Assembly: GCA_030141605.1 (NCBI GenBank)
Contig: JAQGDQ010000011.1
Coordinates: 1,424,066-1,488,065, forward strand
Length of the DNA stretch: 64,000 nt
Source: Tubiluchus corallicola
Lineage: Eukaryota > Priapulida > Priapulimorpha > Priapulimorphida > Tubiluchidae
Direction: 5' to 3'
The notes beneath the pieces are model-generated. The model had not been told where the DNA came from. It saw nothing but the letters and a program-made list of their open reading frames with translations, and searched no databases. This document shows positions 29,001 through 40,931 of the stretch, in pieces. Both the position numbers and the translations under genes were made by a program. Each line of letters starts with the position of its first letter. Within the stretch, counting starts at the first letter, position 1.

Positions 29001-32000
29001 ACAATTTCTTACCAAGTTATACAGAATTTTCAGACTATTGCTATAATTAATATAATGTGCTAACTAATAACTTCACCTTCCATTATTTTGTATAGAGGAA
29101 AAATTTCTTGAACAAACTTGTTGCCAAAAGACAAGATTTCACAGCTCTGCTGTCCAGAAAATGTTTGGTAAACCACTATGGGAATACAAACCTTTCCAGG
29201 ATGTATCTGAAAACCGGGAAGAATTCTTACTTCGGGAACTAGCAACCTGTAAAATTAATTAACATGAGTTAAATGGCTTCAAAAATCTAATTTCATTTTC
29301 ATTAACTTTCATCAGTAGACTTAAATAGTTTTTATAAAGTTGGGCTTGGCTATAGTTCAAAATTACTCACACGCAAGCATCAGTTCGTGAAGTGGATTAG
29401 GATTAGGGTTAGATTACCTAAATTGTGTGGGGAATTGTAAACTCTTTCCGCTGGGCTTTACTGCTCCGCGAGCCATGATTCAGCACATATTTGCAGGATC
29501 TATTTAAATTAGAGCCTTTTGGCAGAACCAAACCCTAACTCACTCTACCTTGAGGCACTTTTTCTTGACCAGAATTGGATGCCATTCATCTAGGGGTGCA
29601 ACGAAGGCACATTTTCAACAATCTAATCGAAGACAATTTTTTTACACTTGGGTGCCACCAAATGACGGCCATGATACAGAACCGAATTCCGAATGAAATA
29701 TCAAAGTAAATTGAAATACTGGAATGAAGCACCAAACCGATTTTTTTTACCGAAATTTTTTTGTATTTCCAATTGAAAAGCCTGTAGTGTTTTTTCGTTT
29801 TAAATAACTGATGATTGGTGAGCTGTGTAATACTGTTCTGTGTTTTTATTTAATGGTTATATAGTAAAGGATCATGTATTTTAAAAGCAGCCCCAATTCT
29901 TTCAAAAGCTTTTCAAACTATTTTATATAATTAATAAAAATAGTATATAAGCAAAACTACAATTAAATTTTAATTGTATAGTATAACTGCGTAATAATAA
30001 TTGTTTAGTAACAGTATAATTGTTTACTACCTCGAGTTCTCATTGATTTATATCGTCATGTATAAGCAAATACAGCACCGCCACACTATCACCGGTAGAT
30101 ACGACTTGTGTACTGACAGTGCATTGCATTCCTTGAGTTATCGCACAGGAACAGAAAGCAAAATGTCGTCTGTTGTGCCGTGTTCACTGTTTACTATCAG
30201 TTTTTTTCGGATAAATTTTTACAAGCAGTATAGAGAACTACTCGGTTTCTTTTTATATAATTTTTACAGGAAGTATGAATTATTAAAAAAGTAACTTCAG
30301 TATACCGAAAGTTCACCGAACCGTTTAGTGATTACGACCGAAGTTTACTGGACCGGATTTTTACGCTGAAAAATAGGGAAAAATGCGACGATCCAAATAT
30401 TCAGTGCATCCCTACATTCATTTCAGTAAGAGAACTAGTACAGAAAACTGTGACAAATGAAACAACTGAGAAGCCTCTCCGGTGATGACCCAGCCATTTA
30501 CCGATTTGATTAAATGTTGTTTAATTAATTACAAAGCTGCATGCCTACGACCGAATCAGTGGAAGCTACCGATTTGTCTTCTCAATGTGTGGTTGACAAA
30601 AGTTGGCTTAGGTCGCAACCAGAAGGTGGGTTATCATGTACACTACAACAATACACCCTCGGTCAATTCAACAAAAAATCTTAACACATCACTGAAAAAA
30701 TAAACGATAAAAAGAAAACAATTTATGCAATTTTTTGATGCCTACATTGCGGTCAGCTGCATTTTAAATTTGATGGAAGTCGTTGTAAAATCCGGCTTGA
30801 TGAGATTGTGTTCACATTCACGGCAACGGCGAGACCGTTTCACCAGCATCTGCTTGCGAAGAGGATACATGTCGGCTGTCTTCTCGGGCTGCCTCTCTGG
30901 CCACATCAGTCTCTGAGACACTGAGCAAACTACAAAAAAAGATAAATGCTAGGGAAAAGATGCAATAAAAGAAATTACTACCAGGAAAAGACAAACGTTT
31001 CTAAAGCAAATCGTGTCATTTTCTATGTTAAGGTAAATTATATGTCTAATAAGTTCCTGGCAGATTTTTGAGCATAATTGGTTGTTATAAATGTTCCCAG
31101 GTAGAAAAACCTACAACATGCATTGTCGCAGCTATTGTAGTTAGCTGGCCATTGAACAAGTACAAATGTTTTGTTTCTGTAATACAGATCCTCGAACACA
31201 ATCCGGCATGCGAATCCAGCTATCTTCATAAATGAAATAAATGAGGTTGCAGTTATTGATAAAAACTATGTATTAATAAATCTCAGATCTATTAGATTAT
31301 ATAATTGCACACAATGAACAGCTTTCTTACTTGGTCAAACCATTTTACATTTCTGCATTTGAAATGAATTACCTGTTGTTAATTATCATTCGATCACGAT
31401 AAATTCCACTTGTACTTCTTTGTATCGCTTTTTTATTGCTCAGTGCACAGCAAGGTGATATCAAGAGCAGGACCTGCTTAATGTAAATGGTCGTGGTTGG
31501 ACCAGAAATTTCCTAATTATCAGGAATAATTATCTATGATAAAATAAGTAAACTACTGTATGTATGTATAAAATTAATGGCTCGAGGAATGTCACAGATG
31601 AAATTCTCTGGTGATAAACTATTCGCATGTTAACCATACACAGTGTTGCTCAACTTTTTTCGATCGATGAGCCAGCACTGTGACACTCAACCATTTCTTC
31701 ACTCCGCTTTACTATAAAGAATAACATGATAGCCTGACCAACTGTCAGCTAATGTATGCAACTAACTTTCACAAAATTGGAAAATGTATTTCTTCTACTA
31801 TGCCAGTGTAAACAACAGCCAAATTTAAGAACCTTCCCAAACTTGCTCCAGCAGAAGGATTGCTCTTTAAATAGCACATTTTTTGTCAATTAAAAAAAAC
31901 AATTAGTTGTTCGATGCTGACCGTTAGCTAAGTTGACCGGTTGTGAGAAATAATCATCTGGGAGAGGTTCGATGTCATCGACTGCTTCACTTTGTTCAGC

Positions 32001-35000
32001 ATCTATAGAAACTTTGGTATCCCCTTTCATACCAGCAAACTGGGGAAGACCGGCGCGATGACGAGCTACAACTGATGTCAATCCGTACTTATCCTGTAAT
32101 CATCATAAATTCATAATCATTATAATACAAAATTAAAAAGAAACAACAAGCTTTCAAAAAACTTTTTTGCAACATACAACTAAATAATACGGAAGAATTT
32201 TTTTATTTATTAGGCACAAAAATATAGGCACTTATATATTAGTAAAAAGTAGACAGTAAGATTAAATGGCCATGATAACTACGAAGGTTGTGCCTACGAC
32301 TGTGTGCCAGGGTTGACATACAACTAATGTATAAAAATGAAAAAAATTAAGTTTGCTATAACTATCTATGGAACTTAAATGAAAACAGTATGATTTTTCA
32401 CATCCTAGCCTATTTTAAAGTGTGATGAAAAGTATACATTTTAACACCTATAATAATGCTAAAGCATTTCTGATAATTAAATAATAGGTTTAAATCTTAA
32501 TTAACGGTGAGCGAGCTCAACTAGTGGTGATATCACAAATGAACATAATTCTCAACAGCTTAAATATTTCATGAGCATGTTGCACGTGTTCGCGAAAGAG
32601 AAAATTGACTACACTGCTACTGTACAACATTCAGTGTGATACACAAAAATTCAGCAAATTTTCAAATTCAAATTAAATCAAATTTAAAATTTGCTCAGAC
32701 AAGAGATCTCAAACATGTGCAGTTCGATAGCACCTGTTTTTTGTGCAATCATTTGAAACATGCAGATGCTACTGCTCATCTAACTAGTGAATGGCGAAAT
32801 TAATGTAACAGTGAAAATCTAGCTGCTAGGGTAGAGATTGTTTTGAGCTATAGTTTAAGATTGGGTCCAGTTTTCCTTTAAGTAATTTTGCACACTGAAC
32901 GGAGTAAACAGCAACCTTTACCTGAATGCCATATTGCATTAGAGCTCTTCGTCTCAACGGTGTCTTCTTTTTTGTCAGTTCAGTAAGTTCAGCCAATGCC
33001 ATTAACTGATAGTGTTCAATTAAAGTGTTAATCTGAAATTAATATCAAAACTGTACATCTCACCACCGTACAGCAGCAAGGGACCCATGTATAGGTCATT
33101 GCTCAACAGCAGCTGGGCACAAGCTGACATTTTTACAAATTATAACCAAAAAAGAGTGATAAAAAAGCTGTGGTTCAGAGTGTGGAAATGAATTCAGGAG
33201 TTTTGCATGGCTAACTATTTAGCAGCAGTTACAAAACATAATCGTTTCCAGAAATATCCATACTTAGTACAATGAAGTCAAAAAGTAATATATTCATACT
33301 TTCATAAAGATAGTTTTCCAGCTAAGATTGATTGGGAACATGTATGCAAGCAGTGCTGCTCACTGATATCTATGGATCACAAGTTATTCACAAAAAATTC
33401 AATCAACACTTTTGTGATCAGTACCTGCTATATGCTGTAAAAGAACAGCTACAGTAATTTAAGGCACAAAAAAACACTGTTCATAAATACAGCTTAAAAA
33501 ATTAGTTTCGAAATTTTGCGCTGCAGTAACACTGTATAAAATATGTCAATTTAAACTGCGTGATGACTGCTAGGTGCAGTATTTAACGGCAAGTCGGTAG
33601 AAACAAGTTCCGATAACATTGCGTAAAGTTTGAGAAAATAATCAAGTATTTCTAGCACATGCTTCACTAATTAAGTAAAAGTTTTAATTACTTCATATTG
33701 TGAATAAGATCAATAATATGTTTCTGGTGAATCAGTGGTGCACACTGGAATAGTGATGCGGTGCCGTTTTACCAGGTGGTGCAAACATTTAAAACTATTA
33801 AGAATTTTTTCCCCAATTACATGTCTTTCAAACAGGTAAGCGTAATGCTCACTAGTATAACTTTGAATGGAAAGATCTTTGGGATATATTCTAAAATATC
33901 CCTTTATTTCCCTTTCAGCTTAGCATAGCAGAAATTTCGTAATAAATTTCCATCACATTTTATGGGAACGATTTGAATTATTTTTATGAAATGACCTGCT
34001 TATTTTACTAAAAACTGACTGTTTGATTGGGTATTTTACCACTCATAAATGTTTATTTGGCAATCAAGAATCGACTTTGCCAAGCAATAACAGAAAATGT
34101 AGAAAATTTCTACTCCAAATCTGAAAGGTAAATTTCTACTGCTAATGTACTGCAAAATCCATATTTGCTCTTACCCACTGCAGTTACTGACGTGTATTCT
34201 AATGTAAAAAATGCAAATTGAATTCACTCCAACCCTGAAACCACACAATGTAGTGTACTTGTGTTTTTGAAGACGTGGGAAAGTGAAAAGGAACTTACAC
34301 GTTTGGCATCTGGGTTCTCAGGTTCGTGCCAACCTCCGGATGCTGCAAAAGATGCATATAAATAGTAAGAAATATGAAAAAAGTTACCTCTTATTTTTAA
34401 TATGCATGTGCTGCATAATATAAATCAAGTGCGTGCATCACAAAAGTCGGATTCTATAAATAAGGATCAAGGATTGAAGAAGGCAGGTATTTTTTACACA
34501 ATCAAATTCTAACTATTTAATCCACAACAAATGATAGAAACGGCCTTGAAGAGTAGTATTTTACAATCCAAATAAGAAGTCACAGGCTCATTTCAAAAAC
34601 TAATGAAAAGAGATTAAAAGTTTCCATAAACTTCTAGCATCACAGCTGAACCACACGAAGTTTAAAGATTTTAAATAGAAAACTACAAAAATAGCTATCA
34701 TCTCATCTTTCATTATTTTTAAATCCAAAAACGAATCTGTGTGGGCAGATCCAACCTTTTAATCCTGTATATGTTTTAAGCCTGAGTTCTTAGAGTAATT
34801 TTATTATATTATCATGGCAACAATTTTGAATTGTTGAATATTTTGAATATAACAATTTGAACAACATCGCAACAACGCCATAATATCGAATTTAGGAAAC
34901 TATTACTGAATTATCTCATCACGTAACTTGACCTTAATTTTGTACTTTTTAGTCTATATTGCAACAATTTTTCAGATTAATATACATCTTTATAAATTAT

Positions 35001-38000
35001 AAAAAATATCTGTTTTATCTTTATAAATTATAAAAAATATTTGTTTTATGTATTGCTTGTCAGAGTACATGTTTTATTTGTGTTTCACTCTGTACAAGTT
35101 TTTGTAATTCCATCTTTTGTATTAAAAGTCCAATGACTGGAATGAACGTATTTCTTTATCAGTAACAAATAAAAACAAATGATTTTATACTACCACAATA
35201 ATTTGAATCACTGCACAATTTTTTTTAAAAGATTCATTGCGTGCCCTGCACCAGGACCCAAAGTAAACTATGTATAAATAACAAAAATACATTGAGAAAT
35301 TTTTTGAGTGACCAAATGGTGGTGAATGTCCTGAACGAGAAATCATTGTTGATATGAACAATAACAATTACAGCCACAACTTACTGCACAACAGGCCCAA
35401 TTTTAAGCCAGTTAGACAGATTTATTCAAGTTGAGCCCCTCTCCAAGAGGACGCAAGCACACGCTCGATCAGACAACTCTATGATGAATTAATGAGTGCC
35501 CAGCGTACACGAACTTTCTTCATACTGCGAAGGTAGTGAAACTATTCAGTCTGTCCTTGCATATCTACATTTCAATGTTTTTTTGCTGATCATCTGTTTA
35601 TTTGTTTTGTAATTTTAGCTTACCGGCACCATTTATCTTCTTAAAAAAGGTAGCTGGGGGAGCCTTATATGAATTAGTTAAGTCATCATTGGATTTAACT
35701 TAGTAATTTGTGGAAAATATTCAAACCCCCACACAGAAAGAATGCAGTTAATGAATTTATATAACCTAGAGCTTGGAATATAAAGTTGTGTTGTTAGTTA
35801 GGTATGTCCAAAATGTTTATACTGTTTTGCAGCATCCGCGATATAAAAATGATTAAAACATAACTATGGTCAAACAGTGATGATGAGTGAGACTAAAAAA
35901 TTTGGGTGATGCTATCTATAGCAAATTACATTACAAAATCCATTGACATTGAAATGATTTTGAAAGATTTCTCTGATAAAAAAGCAAGAAATGTCTGTTT
36001 TTAGAAGGCTTATGCACAAAAAGTATGTCAGCGATTATCAAGAATTATAACAAAACATTAAAACTCTCATATGATCTTTCAGTTTTTAGTATATCAATGT
36101 AGCTAATGGTGGAGCTTCAAGCCCTCAGTGATTTTTGGCTGGGACTGACATATTGCACGAAGCACAAAACGTCAATAATCAGCTTGTGTAGGGTAGAGGG
36201 CCCAACTAACCATTTTCTAGTTGGGCCCTACACTTCCTAGCACCAGCCCTGTCTACCAAACATAAATGGATAGCCTCCCAAAACAAATCACTCGCATAAT
36301 CCACAATAAAATACATCAGTTCTTCCTTATCTAAGGCCCCAATCCCCATGCTGAGAACATTAGAAATACGAACAATGCTATAGATACATGACTGAAAGCT
36401 AAAATAATGTGGATGCAGTCATGAGACAAAACTTTTTTGCTGTCTCCAATTACATACCTACAGGTAACCCATCAGCAATAAACTCCTACCTGCAGGCTGG
36501 TCCTTCACACCAATATCTCTAGTCGTCCATCGACAGAAAGCGCAGGCCAGATAGTAAACCTTCTTCTGAGTACCAGTAACCGAATGCGGAGAATCTGTGG
36601 CAGAATCAGGCTGCTCAATGGGACTAGATGGTTCAGGATTGACCAATGCTGTAGCCCTGGTGGACAGTGAATGACCACAACTTGGACAGTCGAAACAATT
36701 GACACACCTAATGACAAAAGCAGAAGTTTTCTTTTAAAGGAAACCACTTTAAAATAGCATAATAGTTTTGACTGTATCTCACCATGCCTTATATTTTAAA
36801 TGACTATTATGTACATTTTATTACCTATAATAACTATCGAAATATTTTTCATTATAAATATTAATACTTAATATAAACTTAATGAGTGGCTAGCAGATTG
36901 GAGTCACAACTAATGATGACATCACCTTTGTGTTCAGTTTTCCAATGAAAAGCATCTTCCACATACGGTTATCAAACATTAACTTTGACAGAATAAATAC
37001 AAGGCACCCGGTTGGTGGGTAGGTACTTTAACACTGTGCCTAGCCAATAACTCTAGTGAACTTCTTTTACCCTTAATAGAAGATGGTTTTGCACCCAAAA
37101 TGAGTATGTCAACTACCAAGTGAAAAAATTTCATACATAACGTCAACACATTTGCAAGTATATACTGGTATTGTCTTAATGATATATTATTTTGTGCAGG
37201 CTAGTTTCGAAAGATCAAAATGATTGAGTTTCATTTAGGTTTATTTTTTATATCAAAATTCAAATGATTTTGGCATGTACTATATTCTATATGCATGGCT
37301 TTAAGGAAAAAACTTGCCAACCTGTTTTTCTTTAATTTTGCTTCGGCAGAAGGGGTGTTTTCCAAACAACTCGGACAGCAGTGATTATCTACCTAAAAAT
37401 TGCATAATAAGATCATTTATTGACTATCATAAATTAATGAATTGAATTCATTCGAATTCCTGCTAGCCTGATGGCATCAACCAGAGAGATTATCCATTTT
37501 ACATAGCTATGTAGCTAACTATTTAACTAATAAAATTACAACGAACTAATTAATGGTAATAATCCTTTAACATTAATTAACCAAAAAGTAACAGTGTCTT
37601 CATAGGCACATACACCTTCTAACACAAAATTAGCACACCTGAAATATACAAATTTACTTTATGGCATATAAATCGGTAGAAAGAGTTAAAGTTCACAAAA
37701 GAAAAGAAAAACAACAGCTACAAATAACAGCAAGCCTAGGAGCATTCAGGTCAGAAATTAAAGGCTGTAGCGAATGATCTCTACAGACTTTCAAACTGGC
37801 ATTGCAGATTAGCTGGCTTTGCACACCTCATGTAGGCCCAAGCAAAACACCAGGATCTATGTTCATTAATACAAAGATGTAGTAAACACGGCAATAGTTT
37901 ACTGGCCACATGGACCTGGTGTGCAGATGACTTCTACATGTGCTCAGACAAATTTACTGGAATTTCTAGGATGAACGGCATCAAATCTGCACCCGAGAAA

Positions 38001-38790
38001 GTAACAATTCCAAATAGAATAGTTCTGATAAAGAGCTGTGTGCAAGATTTTTGTGTGCAGAATCACAAATACCGATTAAGTTAAGGTTGGAGCATACTAT
38101 TTTGAAGACCAAGCTGAGATCAGCTTTGAGTCTTCTAATCAATTTACTCTCTGCTTGTATGAAGAAAAAGTTTGTGAAGAAGATGATGGGTGAAGTATTT
38201 CTAGGTCAAGGTTTGCAAGGATAAATACAGGGTTAAAGTTGCATAACAGTTCTAAATAATTACTATTCAATGAACGGACGCTATCAAATTTCAATTCAAT
38301 TGGATATATAATAAATGATATAACATAATTTGATATATATGATATTATATATATAATATGATATATGTGTGTGTGTGTGTGTACACTTCTGGAGCTGCAA
38401 AAATGCGATGCACAGAGTAAGTGAAAATCACTGAATTTCTTTCTAGGACCCAAGCTGGCGGTCAGAAATCTATCTAAATTTGCATTTTGGTGGTTATCGA
38501 TAACTGTGCACGTATGTGTTATCACCGTGTAAAAAAACTCTTGCTTCAGAATAGAGACTTCTAAGTTCTATATGATTCTACGAGGAAATACTAGCGACTC
38601 GGCTAAACAATGCACGCACTTTTCAACCTGGATAACATAAAAAATAAAACAACTTTTATACCTCGTGCGAGACGCATTTTGAACATCTCAGTTTAATACA
38701 GTGTTTACAGAAATGAAGCAGAGCAAAAGGAGTTAACTTTCCACAATCACAGAGATACTTCACATTTTCTACCGCATAGTATGTCGCCAT
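26093..38790 (-). CDS. DCTN4: Dynactin subunit 4 (p62), complete
   Basis: Subunit of the pointed-end complex of dynactin, the dynein activator; cytoplasmic (family knowledge). Coding exons: 38790-38662, 37392-37322, 36707-36490, 34342-34299, 33032-32922, 32093-31922, 30929-30746, 29246-29192, 28414-28316, 28199-28099, 26710-26632, 26206-26093. Phases close to 458 residues plus TAA; human p62 is about 460. N-terminal Cys pairs (C14/C16, C28/C31, C36/C39, then CCPSC and [11 protein letters not shown]) form the family's zinc-binding region. [65 protein letters not shown] and [15 protein letters not shown] are family landmarks. Intron 6 uses a weak GTCAGC donor that is needed to keep frame. Two TTAA-flanked elements abut splice sites (see 32379 and 36738). 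Convergent with the HspQ-like gene; same strand as the C9orf85-like gene, whose stop is 1.6 kb upstream. Confidence 0.95.
29591..30414. mobile_element. hAT-type element with TAGGGRTGCA ends (824 bp)
   Basis: The left end TAGGGGTGCAACGAA and the inverted right end TAGGGATGCACTGAAT are terminal inverted repeats of a well-known hAT end type. Flanks CATTCATC (29583-29590) and CATTCATT (30415-30422) are an 8-bp target duplication with one mismatch. Internal CCGAA/ACCGAA words recur near both ends. Longest of the hAT copies here, but no transposase is readable. In DCTN4 intron 7. Confidence 0.88.
32379..32877 (+). mobile_element. TTAA-flanked miniature element family, copy 2 (~499 bp)
   Basis: TTAA (32375-32378) precedes ATGAAAAC, and GTTTTCCT ends at 32877 followed by TTAA (32878-32881): a clean target duplication with short inverted ends. 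Its right edge is only about 40 bp from the 5' splice site of DCTN4 exon 5 (donor at 32921). Same orientation as copies 1 and 3. Confidence 0.82.
36738..36965 (+). mobile_element. TTAA-flanked miniature element family, partial copy 4
   Basis: TTAA (36734-36737) then AGGAAACC. The first ~225 bp match the family (CCTATAATAACTATCGAAATATTTTTCAT, GTGGCTAG, GATGACATCAC). The right end is missing or unrecognisable. Its left edge lies about 30 bp from the 3' splice site of DCTN4 exon 3, so element sequence may supply the branch-point region of that intron. Confidence 0.6.
38331..38386. repeat. AT/TG microsatellite, DCTN4 intron 1
   Basis: Alternating TATA/ATAT words pass into (TG)n then TACAC. Simple sequence. 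Confidence 0.85.
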
Positions 38791-40369
38791 TTTTCTGAGA
38801 AATGCAGAATTGTAGCGCTACCTTTTAGGCAAAAATACAATTAAATAACTGGTCTTGTTACCCACGACCAACACACACGACGGCCTGATATTTCGATTCT
38901 AACTATCACTGCTGATAGTGTCGAACATCAATCGTTCGAGTATGTAGAATAATTCCATATATGTTAACAGCTGCTCGTTCAGAATAGACTTCCAGGCAAA
39001 TCAAGTAAAAAAATGTCAGGTTTCGTGTTGATAAAAACACCATTTGCACAGCAATGTAAATGGACTGATTAAACTGAAATTAATTCCGTGTTTAATAATG
39101 AAGGAAAACAGTCTGTTCCATAACCGAAAGTACTATAAAATAAAGGGGACTTATTTTTAATTTGCTCACCTGATATTGATGACAACTCTCTTTTGCATTA
39201 GCTAGTACTAAATGATGAGTGCCACCTGATGGCAAATGTTAGTCAACTGACCAGTTTTTGCATTCTAATCAGTTTATCTGACCTGTTGAGTACAGTTTAA
39301 CTGGGGAAATGCTCTGCCTCCTTGTGTGCCAGGATAGGTTTCTAGTGCATGCAAATTTAATGCATGTTTTAAAGGCTGCAACATTAATGTTATTGATAAT
39401 GTCTTCAGGCAGTAAATTCCTTAGGTTTACTATGTTTGAGAAACTAAACTACCCTCAGCTGTCTTTTGTATATTCTATACTTGGGACCTCTAGTTACAGA
39501 AGGATGTCAATCAAGGAACACTGCAGGATTAAAGTTCGAAACATGTGTGAAAATTTTATACATCATGATTAGTACATCTGTATGGAAGGCTATAAACCAT
39601 CGATATTAGCTCCTCCATGTAATAAAAGCTAAACTATATTTTTAGAACTGCTACTTCTGGAAGCAAAGTGTAATGCCGATTTTTTTGTTATTATCTGCAG
39701 CATTTACGTCAGAACCTCTATCTATCAGCAACAAAACTATATTTCATTGTTCTGTACCATTGCTAAATGTAATTGAGTTTCCTTTCTTTTACTCACAACA
39801 TGGACGTTGACAACAGGACCCATCATTAAAGCAACAATGTATAGAAAAAACTGAAAACTGGAGTTTGTTATTAATGCAACAATTATTAATGCTTGATCTT
39901 CGATACTGGTTGGTGTATTTTAAATAAGTTTGTTTGCATCTTGCAAGCAACAAATTCTGAATTGTTTCAAATCTTTATGACAATGTAATCATAAAAAGTC
40001 AATCTATACAAATGCTGTCAATACATAAACATGTACAACTATCACGCACAAATTTTTACATGGCAGACAAACTAACATTCTTTATTTCTTCTCACGGTGA
40101 TGTGCCAGTCTATAAGTAAGCCAGCCAAAAAAGGTCATGCAAAGCTTCAAAATGATGGAGTGACATCAAAACACCTGTACGATTATGTCCGTCATTAGGA
40201 CTCATAGAATAACAATAGCATTGTCAAAGTTACAGAGCCAAAGCAGACCTTTTGATAACATCTATAGGAGGCTTATCAATGTACTTCTGTTACTCGACTA
40301 ATACTAAGAATCTTCAACATACATTAAAATTCACTTCTTTCTGAACAAACATCAGAAGAAGATTATCAA
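38791..40369. other. Spacer between C9orf85-like gene and DCTN4
   Basis: 1.6 kb separating two same-strand genes: upstream region of DCTN4 and 3' UTR of the C9orf85-like gene. No TATA box near the DCTN4 start. An 87-codon plus-strand frame at 39309-39572 has no recognisable domain. I see no repeat with definable ends. Confidence 0.6.
40081..40086 (-). terminator. Candidate polyadenylation signal AATAAA of C9orf85-like gene
   Basis: TTTATT on the plus strand reads AATAAA in the transcript, about 285 nt after the stop codon. The hexamer is common by chance in AT-rich DNA. Confidence 0.35.
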
Positions 40370-40776
40370 TCAGGACTCTTCAAGTGAATTCAGCTGAGCA
40401 CAGACTGTCAAACATTCTGCACATTGAATCTCTTTATTGACATCAATTGCTAAAGCTTCTCCCCGTAAACTCGTCTTACTAGGTTCATCTGCTGCAGATT
40501 CTGCGCACACTCTTAGTTTATTTAGACAATCTATCATAGGGTTTTCATCATCAGGTGCTGACTGCAAAACGTCACCTAAACAAAAATAAAAGATTTACAA
40601 TTCGGACATAGAGTTACAGCTTATCATTAAAAAAAATTTCATTTTTGAACACAATGAGTCATTTACGTTAAGGAAGAAATATAAATTGTCACTCTGTGAG
40701 CAATACACATCAATTGTATACATACATAAATATTATTTAATGAAAGAGAGCAGGGAGAGGAGGGAGAAAAGGGAGA

Positions 40777-40822
<46 letters not shown>

Positions 40823-40837
40823 AGGGAGGGAGGGAGG

Positions 40838-40931
<94 letters not shown>

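Noticed and set aside
31639-31690. Possible hAT end (CAGTGTTGCTCAAC...)
   Set aside because: No matching inverted end or 8-bp duplication found within the next kilobase or so.
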